Shown in pieces: positions 1 through 7,290 of a DNA stretch of 10,520 bases (position 1 is its first letter; every line of letters starts with the position of its first letter). Made by a program: the position numbers and the translations under genes. The stretch is taken from NCBI GenBank assembly GCA_030066475.1, contig JASJBO010000198.1, positions 1 to 10,520 on the forward strand, written 5' to 3'. Source of the stretch: Myxococcota bacterium (GTDB lineage: Bacteria > Myxococcota_A > UBA9160 > PR03). The notes beneath the pieces are model-generated. The model did not search any database. It saw only the letters and a list, made by a program, of their open reading frames with translations, and was not told the origin of the DNA.

Positions 1-1
1 C

Positions 2-121
2 GCGGGGGTGCGCATCCTGCGTACGACCCGCGTGCAGAACCCGGACCTGGGTGCCGAGGCCGTCTTCGTGGCCGACCCCGACGGCACGCGCGTCGAGCTG
101 GTCCAGTGGGAAGGCACCTAG
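2..121 (+). CDS. VOC/glyoxalase-fold protein, C-terminal fragment
   Basis: Only the last 39 codons are in the window; the start lies upstream. The reading frame opens at base 2 and ends at the TAG at 119-121. The visible end has the pattern typical of the last strand pair of the vicinal oxygen chelate superfamily: a hydrophobic strand (AVFVADPDG, about residues 20-28 of the fragment) followed by TRVELVQ. In this superfamily the glutamate of such a VELVQ strand is commonly a metal ligand. Members include glyoxalase I, ring-cleaving dioxygenases, epimerases and antibiotic-binding proteins; the fragment is too short to choose among them. A GH31 gene follows 42 bases downstream in the same frame and direction, so the two could be cotranscribed. 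The fold call rests on this one motif. Confidence 0.72.
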   Translation, partial: AGVRILRTTRVQNPDLGAEAVFVADPDGTRVELVQWEGT

Positions 122-124
122 AAG

Positions 125-147
125 CGGCGGACGAGCGGCCTCCGCCG
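125..147 (+). terminator. GC-rich hairpin between VOC and GH31 genes (weak)
   Basis: CGGCGGA at 125-131 is the exact reverse complement of TCCGCCG at 141-147, giving a 7-bp stem with a 9-base loop just after the VOC stop codon. No T-tract follows. In DNA this GC-rich such pairing is common by chance, so a transcription-ending role is only a possibility. It also lies where the ribosome binding site of the GH31 gene should be, and no Shine-Dalgarno-like sequence is evident there. Confidence 0.2.
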
Positions 148-163
148 TCCAGCCGACGCTGCG

Positions 164-2302
164 ATGGAACCGCTGCTGCTGCGTGTCCTGCTCGCCCTGG
201 TCCTGCTCGTGCCGAGCCGCTGTGTGCTGCTGGTCGAGGACGGCGCGGTACCGGCGCGGCTGCGCCGCGACGGGGACGTCGTGCGCTTCTTCACGGCCGA
301 GGCCGAGGTCGCCGTGGAGGTGGATGCGTTCCGGCTGCGTTTCGGCGAGCCGGGCGCCGCCCCGCGTGTCCAGCAGGTGGCCGGCGGCCTGGCGGTCGAG
401 CGCGACGGCGCGGTGGCCGCCGTGGGCGCGGTCCGCGACTTCGACCTGCGCGCCGGCGCGCTGGTGCTGCGGGTCGACACGCCCGACGGGCCCGGCGAGG
501 TGACGCTCGCCTGGCGCACTGCGCGCACGCTCGAGGTCGTCTACGAGCCGCCCGACCCGGCCGGGGTCGAGGCCTTCCGCGACGCCTGGCGGCTGGCCGA
601 GGGCGAGCGGGTCTACGGCCTCACGACGCGCCTCCAGCAGCCGATCCCCGACGACCCGTCGCAGGTGGGCAACGACGTCCCCTACGTGGACGACGTCTTC
701 CCGGCGGGCCTCGGCACGCTCGACCGGCGAGGCGAGTCGGTCGAGATGTTCGTGCGCCCGACGATCGCGCTCTACACGCCCTTCTACCACTCGTCGGCGG
801 GCTACGGCCTGTACGTGGACCGCGCCACGACCGGAGGCTTCGACCTCGGGGCAACCGATCCGGAGCGCCTGGCGGTGCGCTTCGAGGCGGGCACGACGCC
901 CGAGACGCAGCGCCTGCGCACCTTCCTGTTCCTCGGGCCGGGGCACGCCCGGATCGTGGACGAGTACACGGCGCTCACCGGCCGGCCGTTCCGCCCGCCC
1001 GACTGGACATTCGAGCACTGGCGCTGGCGCGGCGAGCTGGCGATCGGCCCGCCCGTCGAGCTCGACGGCGTCCCGATCAACGCGCAGGTGGCGCGCGACC
1101 TCGAGCGCTACGACCGTCACGGCATCCCGGCGGGCGTCTACCTCATCGACCGCCCGTGGAGCGAGGGCGAGTTCGGCTTCGAGAACTTCCGCTGGGACGA
1201 GGTGCGCCTGCCCAACGTCGAGGCGATGCTCGAGCTGCTGGCCGACCGCGGCTACGAGGTGACGATCTGGGGCTCGGCCTGGGCCTTCGGCGACGACCCG
1301 GACGACCTGGGCACCGAAGCGCGAACGCTCGGCTACCTGGCGCCGGGCAGCGACCGCGTCGTCGACCTGACCAACCCCGACGCCTACCGGTGGTGGCTGG
1401 ACCAGCACGTCGAGTTCTACGCACGCTACGACATCGCCGGCGTGAAGCTCGACCGCGGCGAGGAGTTCATTCCCTCGGAGCCCACCGACGTCTGGGCCGA
1501 CGGGCGCACCGGCCGCGAGGTCCGCAACGAGTACCCGAACCTCCAGCTCGAGCTGTTCCACGACGCCCTGCGCGAGGCCCGCGGCGACGACTTCGTGGTG
1601 CTGACCCGCTCGAGCTGGGCGGGCGGCCAGCGCTGGGGCGCCTTCTGGGGCGGCGACACGGCGGGCAGCACCTTCTTCGGCTTCGGCCCCGGCACCGACC
1701 TGGGCCTGCGCAGCGCGATCATCGGCCTCCAGCGCGCCGCCTTCATGGGCATGCCGTTCTGGGGCTCCGACACCGGCGGCTACTACCAGTTCAAGCAGCG
1801 CGACGTGTTCGCGCGCTGGCTCCAGTTCAGCGCCTTCTGCCCGATCATGGAGATCGGCGGCGAGATGCAGAACGCGCCCTGGGACATGCCGCCCGGCACC
1901 GCCGTCGAGTGCGGCGCGGGCCCCGGCGTGGACTGCGAGCTGATCGAGATCTACCGCCGCTACGTGCAGCTGCACCACGACCTGATCCCGTACATCGCCA
2001 AGGCCGCCGACGAGGCTGCGACCTCGGGCCTGCCCGTCGCGCGCCCGCTCGTCTTCGCCTATCCCGACGACCCGAACGTCGGGGATCGCTGGGACGAGTA
2101 CCTGTTCGGGCCCGACATCCTGGTCGCGCCGGTCTGGCAGGACGGCGCGCGCGCGCGCGAGGTCTACCTCCCGGCCGGCGCCTGGGAGGACTTCTGGGAC
2201 GCGGGCGTCGTGGTCCAGGGGCCGGCGACGATCACGGTGGAAGCGCCGCTCGACGTGATTCCGGCGTTCGTGCGCGCGGGCGCCGAGGTCCCGGGGCGCT
2301 GA
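164..2302 (+). CDS. Glycoside hydrolase family 31 (alpha-glycosidase)
   Basis: This 712-residue protein is predicted to be a retaining alpha-glycosidase (alpha-glucosidase, alpha-xylosidase or relative). The layout is that of GH31: an N-terminal beta-sandwich (about residues 30-265), a TIM barrel (about 275-600) and a C-terminal beta domain. The nucleophile is probably D430 in GVKLDRGEE. The acid/base is probably D498 in FWGGD, following the family's R-S-x-x-A-G-x-Q-R pattern (R482 onward); the 68-residue spacing is normal for GH31. D329 and W332 in YLIDRPW and the later GMPFWGSDTGGY segment also fit. The block RWLQFSAFCPIMEIGG lacks the Arg and His (MRxH-like) common in this loop, so the substrate pocket is unusual. 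ATG 164 is the first start codon after the VOC gene's in-frame stop. The N-terminus (MEPLLLRVLLALVLL) is hydrophobic and may be a signal or anchor, but E2 and the absence of a good cleavage site or lipobox (SRC) leave this open. Substrate unknown. Confidence 0.93.
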   Translation: MEPLLLRVLLALVLLVPSRCVLLVEDGAVPARLRRDGDVVRFFTAEAEVAVEVDAFRLRFGEPGAAPRVQQVAGGLAVERDGAVAAVGAVRDFDLRAGALVLRVDTPDGPGEVTLAWRTARTLEVVYEPPDPAGVEAFRDAWRLAEGERVYGLTTRLQQPIPDDPSQVGNDVPYVDDVFPAGLGTLDRRGESVEMFVRPTIALYTPFYHSSAGYGLYVDRATTGGFDLGATDPERLAVRFEAGTTPETQRLRTFLFLGPGHARIVDEYTALTGRPFRPPDWTFEHWRWRGELAIGPPVELDGVPINAQVARDLERYDRHGIPAGVYLIDRPWSEGEFGFENFRWDEVRLPNVEAMLELLADRGYEVTIWGSAWAFGDDPDDLGTEARTLGYLAPGSDRVVDLTNPDAYRWWLDQHVEFYARYDIAGVKLDRGEEFIPSEPTDVWADGRTGREVRNEYPNLQLELFHDALREARGDDFVVLTRSSWAGGQRWGAFWGGDTAGSTFFGFGPGTDLGLRSAIIGLQRAAFMGMPFWGSDTGGYYQFKQRDVFARWLQFSAFCPIMEIGGEMQNAPWDMPPGTAVECGAGPGVDCELIEIYRRYVQLHHDLIPYIAKAADEAATSGLPVARPLVFAYPDDPNVGDRWDEYLFGPDILVAPVWQDGARAREVYLPAGAWEDFWDAGVVVQGPATITVEAPLDVIPAFVRAGAEVPGR

Positions 2303-2430
2303 GGCGCAGCCGCCGCGGCCGCGCCCGGCCGTCAGCTCGAAGGCGGTGACGTCGTCGCCAGCGCAGCCTCGCGGCGGCTCGCCTCGGCGGCGAGGCGGCG
2401 TGCGCCGGTCGCGACCTCTAGGATGCGGGC
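2303..2430. other. Intergenic region between GH31 and CehA-like genes
   Basis: This is the longest gap in the window, 128 bases. It contains a perfect 7-bp hairpin, CGCCTCG (2380-2386) and CGAGGCG (2391-2397) around a 4-base loop, but no T-tract after it. A Shine-Dalgarno-like AGGA sits at its end. I see no convincing -35/-10 pair. The hairpin could end or attenuate the GH31 transcript, or be a by-product of base composition. Confidence 0.4.
2420..2423 (+). promoter_or_regulatory. Ribosome binding site for the CehA-like gene
   Basis: AGGA lies 7 bases before the GTG at 2431. This spacing supports GTG 2431 as the start, which also gives a good lipoprotein signal peptide. The ATG at 2423 belongs to another frame. 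Confidence 0.6.
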
Positions 2431-5205
2431 GTGCCCTGCCCCGCTCGCGCCTCGCTCATCCCCCTGCTCCTGGCGGCGCTCGCATCGGGCTGCGATCGGG
2501 GCATCCCACCGCGCGAGGCCCAGTTCCGCGTGGACCCGGACGAGGCTCGGCGGCTCGATTCCGCCGACCTGTTCGCGGGTCCGATCACGCCCGACAACGC
2601 CGCGCGCCGCCTCGTCGGCGGCCCGCACGCGATCGGCGGCATCGGCGACTGGGCGCTCGGCAACGGGGTCGTGTGCGCCGTGGTGTCGGCGCCCGAGCAC
2701 GAGGCGATCCTCACCGAGGGCGGCGGCGTGCTCGTCGACCTCGGCCACTGCGGCCGCGCGGACGACCAGTGGGCGGTGCTGCAGCTCCACATGTTCAACC
2801 TCTCTCCACGTCGCATCGCCCCCGTCGACGCGATCGAGGCCGCGGTGGAGGGCGACACGGCGCGCCTGGTCACGCGCGGCGCGCTCCAGGGCATCGAGGT
2901 CGAGACCAGCTACGTCCTCGACGCGAAGCTCCCCGACGTGCTGCGCGTGACCTCCCGCCTGCGTCGCGTGGCGCCGGGCGAGCGCCTCTTCATGCTGGGC
3001 GACACGGCGCTGCACGGACGGCGCTCGCTGGCGCCCTTCGTGATCTCGCGCCCCTGGCCCTGGATCTCGCAGGGCTTCGACCACCCCGACGCCGACCCGA
3101 ACGACATCGGCTCGATCATCGCCGCGATCCATCCGGCGGACCTGCACGTGCTGGTGGGATCCGAGGACGACGGACCCGGAATCAGCTACGGGCTGCTGCT
3201 CGACGGGGCAACGCTCGCCACACGGGATGGTGGGCGGCGCGCGCTGTCGTCGCTGGCGCTGAACGGTGCGGACTACACGCTCCAGGGCGTCTTCACGCGC
3301 CCGCTCTGGATCGGCGGCCGCAGCCAGGTGGGCCTGCTCCAGTTCGCGCAGACGCCCTTCATGCGGCTGCGCACGGGCGAGACGCTCGAGGTCCAGCGCG
3401 CGCTGATCGTGTCCGACCGCGCAGACGTGGCGGGGGTGACCGATCGTCTGCTGACCGACGCGCCGCGGGTCACGGGCTGGATGGACGATCCGGGCGCGCG
3501 CCTGCACGTCGACGAGCGCAACGCACTGGGGCTGTGGTCGGCCTTCACCGTGGCGCGTCCCGACCCCTACGGGCGCTTCGCGTTCCGGGCGCCGCGCGGC
3601 CGCTACCGCCTGCGCGTGCTGGCGCCGGGGCAAGCGCTCGCGGAAACGGACTTCGCGGTGGACGCCCGGGACGTCGCGCTGGGCGTGCTCGAGACGGAGC
3701 CGCTCGCGACCTTGCGGCTGCCGCGGGACTGGATCGCCCGGCTCGTCTTCCTGGGTCTGGACGACACGCCGGACCCCGTCTTTCGCGACGACGGGCTCGC
3801 CTTCCGCAGCGGCGGCCGCCTGCACCGCAACGCCGCGGCGAGCCGCGACGTGGTGCTGGCCGGCGCCCCCGGCGATCCCGAGACCGTGTCGCTCGCCGCC
3901 GGCCGCTATCGCGTGATCGCGACGCGCGGGCCCGAGTGGGAGGTGAGCGAGACCGCGATCGAGGTGACAGCCGGGGAGACGCACGTGCTGGCGCTGCCGC
4001 CGCTGCTCCGCGCGTTCGACACGCCCGGCTGGATTGCGGCCGACCTGCACGTCCACACCGGGCGCAGCTTCGACTCGAGCCTGGCGCCGGCGACCCAGGT
4101 GCGCGCGTTCGCCGCGCAGGGTGGCGAGGTGCTGGTGTCGACCGAGCACGACTACGTGGCGGACCACGCGCCGGTGATCGCCGCGCTGGGTCTCGACGAT
4201 CGCCTGGCGAGCGTGGTGGGCGCCGAGCTGACGAGCACTGCGCGGACCGAGCGCCTGCCCTTCACCGGCGGGCACAGCAACCTCTTCCCGCTGCGCCCCA
4301 AGCCCCTCGACTACCGCAACGGCGCGCCGCGGGGCGAGGGCAGGCGCCTGCGCGAGGTGGTGGCCGCGGCGCGCCGGGCCGGGCCCGACACGCTGGTCCA
4401 GCTCAACCACCCGCGTCCCGAGGGCGAGTCGGACGATCTCGAGACGGACGCCTACTTCACGCACCTGGCGGTCGCGGGTCGGCCCTTCCGGCCCGACCTG
4501 CCGCTCGACCGCGAGCCCAACGCGTTGCTGCTCGAGCCCGACCCCGCGACGCGCCTGCGCGACCTCGACTTCGAGCTGATCGAGGTGATGAACGGCGCGT
4601 CGCGCTGGCACTACCGCCGCGCCCGCGCCGACTGGCTGTCGCTGCTGCTCCAGGGCGAGCCCCGCACGGCGACGGCCAACAGCGACTCGCACGGCCGGGC
4701 GACGCCGGTGGCGCTACCGCGCACCTGGGTGCGAGTCGACGACGACCGTCCCGCACACTTCGACGCGGAGGCATTCGTCGCCGCGCTGCGCGCCCACCGC
4801 GCGATCGGCAGCAGCGGACCGTTCCTCGATCTCGACCTCGGCGGCGCCGGCCCGGGCGAGACGTTCACCGGCACGAGCGGCCTGCTGCGCGTGCGGGTCG
4901 AGGCGGCCACCTGGGCGGCCGTATCGGCGCTGCGGGTGCGAGTGAACGGACGGCTCGAGTTCGACGGTCGGATCTCGCCGCCCCGCGAGCAGAGCCTCGC
5001 CCTGCAGTTCGACCGCGATGCCGTCGTCACGGTGGAGGTCGAAGGCGAGCCGAGCGAGATCTTCGACGCGCTGCTCCCGGGCGGCGCCCCGCTGGCCTTC
5101 GCCAACCCGATCTTCGTCGACGCCGACGGCGACGGACGCTGGAGCCCGCCGGGCCTGCCCGGGCGACGCCTCGACGTGCTGAGCGAGCCGGATCGCACGC
5201 CGTAG
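2431..5205 (+). CDS. CehA/McbA-like PHP-domain metallohydrolase lipoprotein
   Basis: This 924-residue protein is predicted to be exported and lipid-anchored. Residues 1-20 form a signal peptide ending in LAALASGC, with C21 as the likely lipidated residue; Asp follows at +2, an inner-membrane retention signal in enterobacteria. Residues 22 to about 500 match no family I recognise. They look beta-rich, with a carboxypeptidase-regulatory-like stretch near 365-415. The catalytic PHP-type domain runs from about 535 to 800. Its metal-ligand motifs are ADLHVHTG (D538, H540, H542), TEHD (E572, H573, D574), GGHSN (H615), QLNHPRP (H660) and NSDSHG (D752, H754). A C-terminal beta region ends in VDADGDGRW (D897, D899, D901), a calcium-loop-like motif. 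Family founders hydrolyse carbaryl (CehA, McbA), but the natural role of most members is unknown. Fold and metal dependence are well supported; the substrate (ester, phosphoester or carbamate) is not. GTG start chosen from the RBS and signal peptide. A second PHP-type lipoprotein gene follows after 59 bases. Confidence 0.87.
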   Translation: MPCPARASLIPLLLAALASGCDRGIPPREAQFRVDPDEARRLDSADLFAGPITPDNAARRLVGGPHAIGGIGDWALGNGVVCAVVSAPEHEAILTEGGGVLVDLGHCGRADDQWAVLQLHMFNLSPRRIAPVDAIEAAVEGDTARLVTRGALQGIEVETSYVLDAKLPDVLRVTSRLRRVAPGERLFMLGDTALHGRRSLAPFVISRPWPWISQGFDHPDADPNDIGSIIAAIHPADLHVLVGSEDDGPGISYGLLLDGATLATRDGGRRALSSLALNGADYTLQGVFTRPLWIGGRSQVGLLQFAQTPFMRLRTGETLEVQRALIVSDRADVAGVTDRLLTDAPRVTGWMDDPGARLHVDERNALGLWSAFTVARPDPYGRFAFRAPRGRYRLRVLAPGQALAETDFAVDARDVALGVLETEPLATLRLPRDWIARLVFLGLDDTPDPVFRDDGLAFRSGGRLHRNAAASRDVVLAGAPGDPETVSLAAGRYRVIATRGPEWEVSETAIEVTAGETHVLALPPLLRAFDTPGWIAADLHVHTGRSFDSSLAPATQVRAFAAQGGEVLVSTEHDYVADHAPVIAALGLDDRLASVVGAELTSTARTERLPFTGGHSNLFPLRPKPLDYRNGAPRGEGRRLREVVAAARRAGPDTLVQLNHPRPEGESDDLETDAYFTHLAVAGRPFRPDLPLDREPNALLLEPDPATRLRDLDFELIEVMNGASRWHYRRARADWLSLLLQGEPRTATANSDSHGRATPVALPRTWVRVDDDRPAHFDAEAFVAALRAHRAIGSSGPFLDLDLGGAGPGETFTGTSGLLRVRVEAATWAAVSALRVRVNGRLEFDGRISPPREQSLALQFDRDAVVTVEVEGEPSEIFDALLPGGAPLAFANPIFVDADGDGRWSPPGLPGRRLDVLSEPDRTP

Positions 5206-5251
5206 GCATGGGCGTTCCGGGCCGAGCGTGAGACACTGGCGGGGTCGAATC

Positions 5252-5258
5252 GGGGGGG
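5252..5258 (+). promoter_or_regulatory. G-run ribosome binding site for the DUF3604 gene
   Basis: Seven consecutive G bases end 6 bases before ATG 5265. This is the only Shine-Dalgarno-like tract in the 59-base gap and supports that start. It lacks the usual A residues, so it may be a weak site. Confidence 0.4.
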
Positions 5259-5264
5259 ACCGCC

Positions 5265-7244
5265 ATGACGCCTCGCTCCGGACCGGTCCTGGCCCTCGGA
5301 CTGGTCGCGCTCGCCTGCAACCTGGATCCCGGCAAGGAGGCCTGGGTGCCCGAGTCCGAGCCGGCGCGGAAGGCGACGCCCGCCCCGCGCGAGCCCTGCG
5401 CGCACCGCGACCCGCTGCGCCTGCCGCTCTACGGCGACCTCCACCTCCACACGGGCTTCTCGATGGACGCCTGGGTGACGGGCACGATTGCGACCCCCGA
5501 CGACGCCTATCGCTTCGCGCGCGGCCACGATCTGGGCCTGCCGCCCTTCGACGACGCGGGGCGGCCCGCGGCGACCACCCGCATCGACCGGCCGCTCGAC
5601 TTCGCCGCGGTGACCGACCACGCCGAGTGGCTCGGCGAGGTGCGGTTGTGCCGCGACCCCGAGTCGCCCGTTTATGCCACCAACTCGTGTCGCATCTTCC
5701 GCGGCGAGGCGGAGTCCACGCTGGCGCGCCTGCTGGGACTGAAGGGCTTCCGCAAGCGCCTGGTGGGCGCCATCTCGCTGTTCGGCCGCAACGAGGAGAT
5801 CTGTGGCGACGACTCCGCGCGCTGCCGCGCCGAGACCCGCACCGCCTGGCAGGCCAACCACGCGGCCACCGAGCGCTGGTACGACCGCAGCAGCGAGTGC
5901 CGCTTCACCACCCTGCACGGCTACGAGTACAGCCGCTCGCCGTCGTTCACGAAGATCCACCGCAACGTCATCTTCCGCAACGAGATCGTGCCCGAGCTGC
6001 CGATCTCGTGGATCGACACGCCCACCGAGCCCGAGTTCTGGAGCAAGCTCCGCTCCCAGTGCGTCGACACCGACTCGGGCTGCGACGCGGTGGCGATCCC
6101 GCACAACCCCAACCTGTCGAACGGCCAGCTCTTCGCCGTCTGGTACCGCGACCTGCCAGTCGAGGAGCAGCGCGCCCAGGCCCGGCTGCGCGCCGGGCTC
6201 GAGCCGATCGTCGAGATGGTGCAGATCAAGGGCGAGTCGGAGTGCCGCAACGGCCTGTACGGCGTGGTGGGCGGCCCCGACGAGCTGTGCGAGTTCGAGA
6301 AGATCCGCGATCTGCCGGGGCGCCCGCTCGAGGACTGCGAGGAGGGCACCGGCTCGGGCGCGCAGCGCGGCCAGGGCTGCGTCTCGCGCCTCGACTACGT
6401 GCGCTACGCGCTCGTCGAGGGCCTGCGCGAGGCCGAGCGGATCGGCGTCAATCCCTACGCGTTCGGCTTCATCGGCAGCACCGATACGCACCTGGGCAAT
6501 CCGGGCGGAACGGACGAGCGGACGTTCGTCGGCAAGTTCGCGGCGTCGGCCGTCGACCAGCTCACCCTGGGCGAGCGACGCCGTCCCGAGGCCTTCCGCA
6601 GCGCCGGCGGGCTCGCCGGCGTCTGGGCCGAGGAGAACTCGCGCGAGGCGATCTTCGACGCGCTGGCGCGGCGCGAGGCGTTCGCGACCAGCGGCACCCG
6701 CATCGCGCCGCGCCTGTTCGCGGGCTGGGACCTGCCGGAGAACCTGTGCGAACGCGACGACCGGGTGACGCGCGGCTACGCCGCTGGCGTGCCGATGGGC
6801 GGCACCCTGCCGCCGCCGCCGCGCGCGGACGCGACGCTGCGCTTCCTGGCGGAGGCGCGGCGCGATCCGCGCGGCGCGCCGCTCGAGCGCATCCAGGTCG
6901 TGAAGGCGTGGGTCGGCGACGACGGCAGCTTCCACCAGGCCGTGCACGACGTGGCGCGCGTGCCGCCCGGCGCCTCGGTGGATCTCGACACGTGCGCGCT
7001 GCGGGGCGCGGGCGCCGAGACGCTGTGCACGACCTGGAGCGACCCCGACTTCGACCCCGAGCGCGCGGCCGTCTACTACGCGCGCGTGATCGAGAACCCG
7101 AGCTGCCGCTGGACCACCTGGAGGTGCCTGTCGCTGCCCGCCGAACAGCGCCCCGACGGCTGCAGCGATCCGCGCGTGCCGCGCACGATCCAGGAGCGCG
7201 CCTGGACCTCGCCGATCTGGCTCACCCCGCTCGCAGCCCGTTGA
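5265..7244 (+). CDS. DUF3604 family PHP-like lipoprotein
   Basis: This 659-residue protein belongs to the DUF3604 family, large PHP-like proteins of unknown function. A short signal peptide (residues 1-17, GLVALAC) ends at C18, a plausible though imperfect lipobox, so the protein should be exported and probably lipid-anchored. Family hallmarks are LYGDLHLHTGFSMDAW near the start (D58, H60, H62), AVTDHAEW (D118, H119, E121), AIPHNPN (H280) and GSTDTHLGNPGG (D407, H409). Together these look like a PHP-type polynuclear metal site. The end, with DFDPERAAVYYARVIENP and RWTTW, is also typical of the family. Eighteen cysteines besides C18 are spread through the chain, which suggests disulfide bonds and fits an extracytoplasmic location. 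A metal-dependent hydrolase or phosphoesterase is the natural inference, but no substrate can be named. It lies downstream of the CehA-like gene in the same direction and converges on the acyl-CoA dehydrogenase operon. Confidence 0.9.
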   Translation: MTPRSGPVLALGLVALACNLDPGKEAWVPESEPARKATPAPREPCAHRDPLRLPLYGDLHLHTGFSMDAWVTGTIATPDDAYRFARGHDLGLPPFDDAGRPAATTRIDRPLDFAAVTDHAEWLGEVRLCRDPESPVYATNSCRIFRGEAESTLARLLGLKGFRKRLVGAISLFGRNEEICGDDSARCRAETRTAWQANHAATERWYDRSSECRFTTLHGYEYSRSPSFTKIHRNVIFRNEIVPELPISWIDTPTEPEFWSKLRSQCVDTDSGCDAVAIPHNPNLSNGQLFAVWYRDLPVEEQRAQARLRAGLEPIVEMVQIKGESECRNGLYGVVGGPDELCEFEKIRDLPGRPLEDCEEGTGSGAQRGQGCVSRLDYVRYALVEGLREAERIGVNPYAFGFIGSTDTHLGNPGGTDERTFVGKFAASAVDQLTLGERRRPEAFRSAGGLAGVWAEENSREAIFDALARREAFATSGTRIAPRLFAGWDLPENLCERDDRVTRGYAAGVPMGGTLPPPPRADATLRFLAEARRDPRGAPLERIQVVKAWVGDDGSFHQAVHDVARVPPGASVDLDTCALRGAGAETLCTTWSDPDFDPERAAVYYARVIENPSCRWTTWRCLSLPAEQRPDGCSDPRVPRTIQERAWTSPIWLTPLAAR

Positions 7245-7269
7245 GGAAACCTCCGTCGCCTGGCGCGGC

Positions 7270-7290
7270 GGCGGCGCCCTCAGCGCCGCC
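7270..7290. terminator. Hairpin between convergent genes, possible bidirectional terminator
   Basis: GGCGGCGC (7270-7277) and GCGCCGCC (7283-7290) pair perfectly as an 8-bp stem around the 5-base loop CCTCA. It lies 26 bases after the DUF3604 stop and spans the stop codon of the leftward acyl-CoA dehydrogenase, whose TGA falls in the loop. The position suits a terminator serving both strands, but neither side has a T-tract and the surrounding DNA is extremely GC-rich, so support is modest. Confidence 0.35.

Noticed and set aside
119..163. Possible VOC-GH31 fusion broken by a single stop, since both are in the same frame
   Set aside because: The VOC motif ends naturally near the TAG, and the 14 codons between it and ATG 164 look like non-coding spacer followed by a hydrophobic N-terminus; the shared frame is a one-in-three coincidence.
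51..503. Out-of-frame open frame over the VOC end and the start of GH31
   Set aside because: Ser/Arg/Ala-rich translation without motifs; it conflicts with two supported genes.
2145..2159. Alternating GC run (possible Z-DNA or simple repeat)
   Set aside because: It sits inside the GH31 coding frame and encodes Ala/Arg codons; short enough to be a by-product of codon bias.
2332..4692. 786-codon leftward open frame opposite the CehA-like gene
   Set aside because: Repetitive charged composition typical of antisense frames in GC-rich DNA; the opposite strand has clear metal-ligand motifs.
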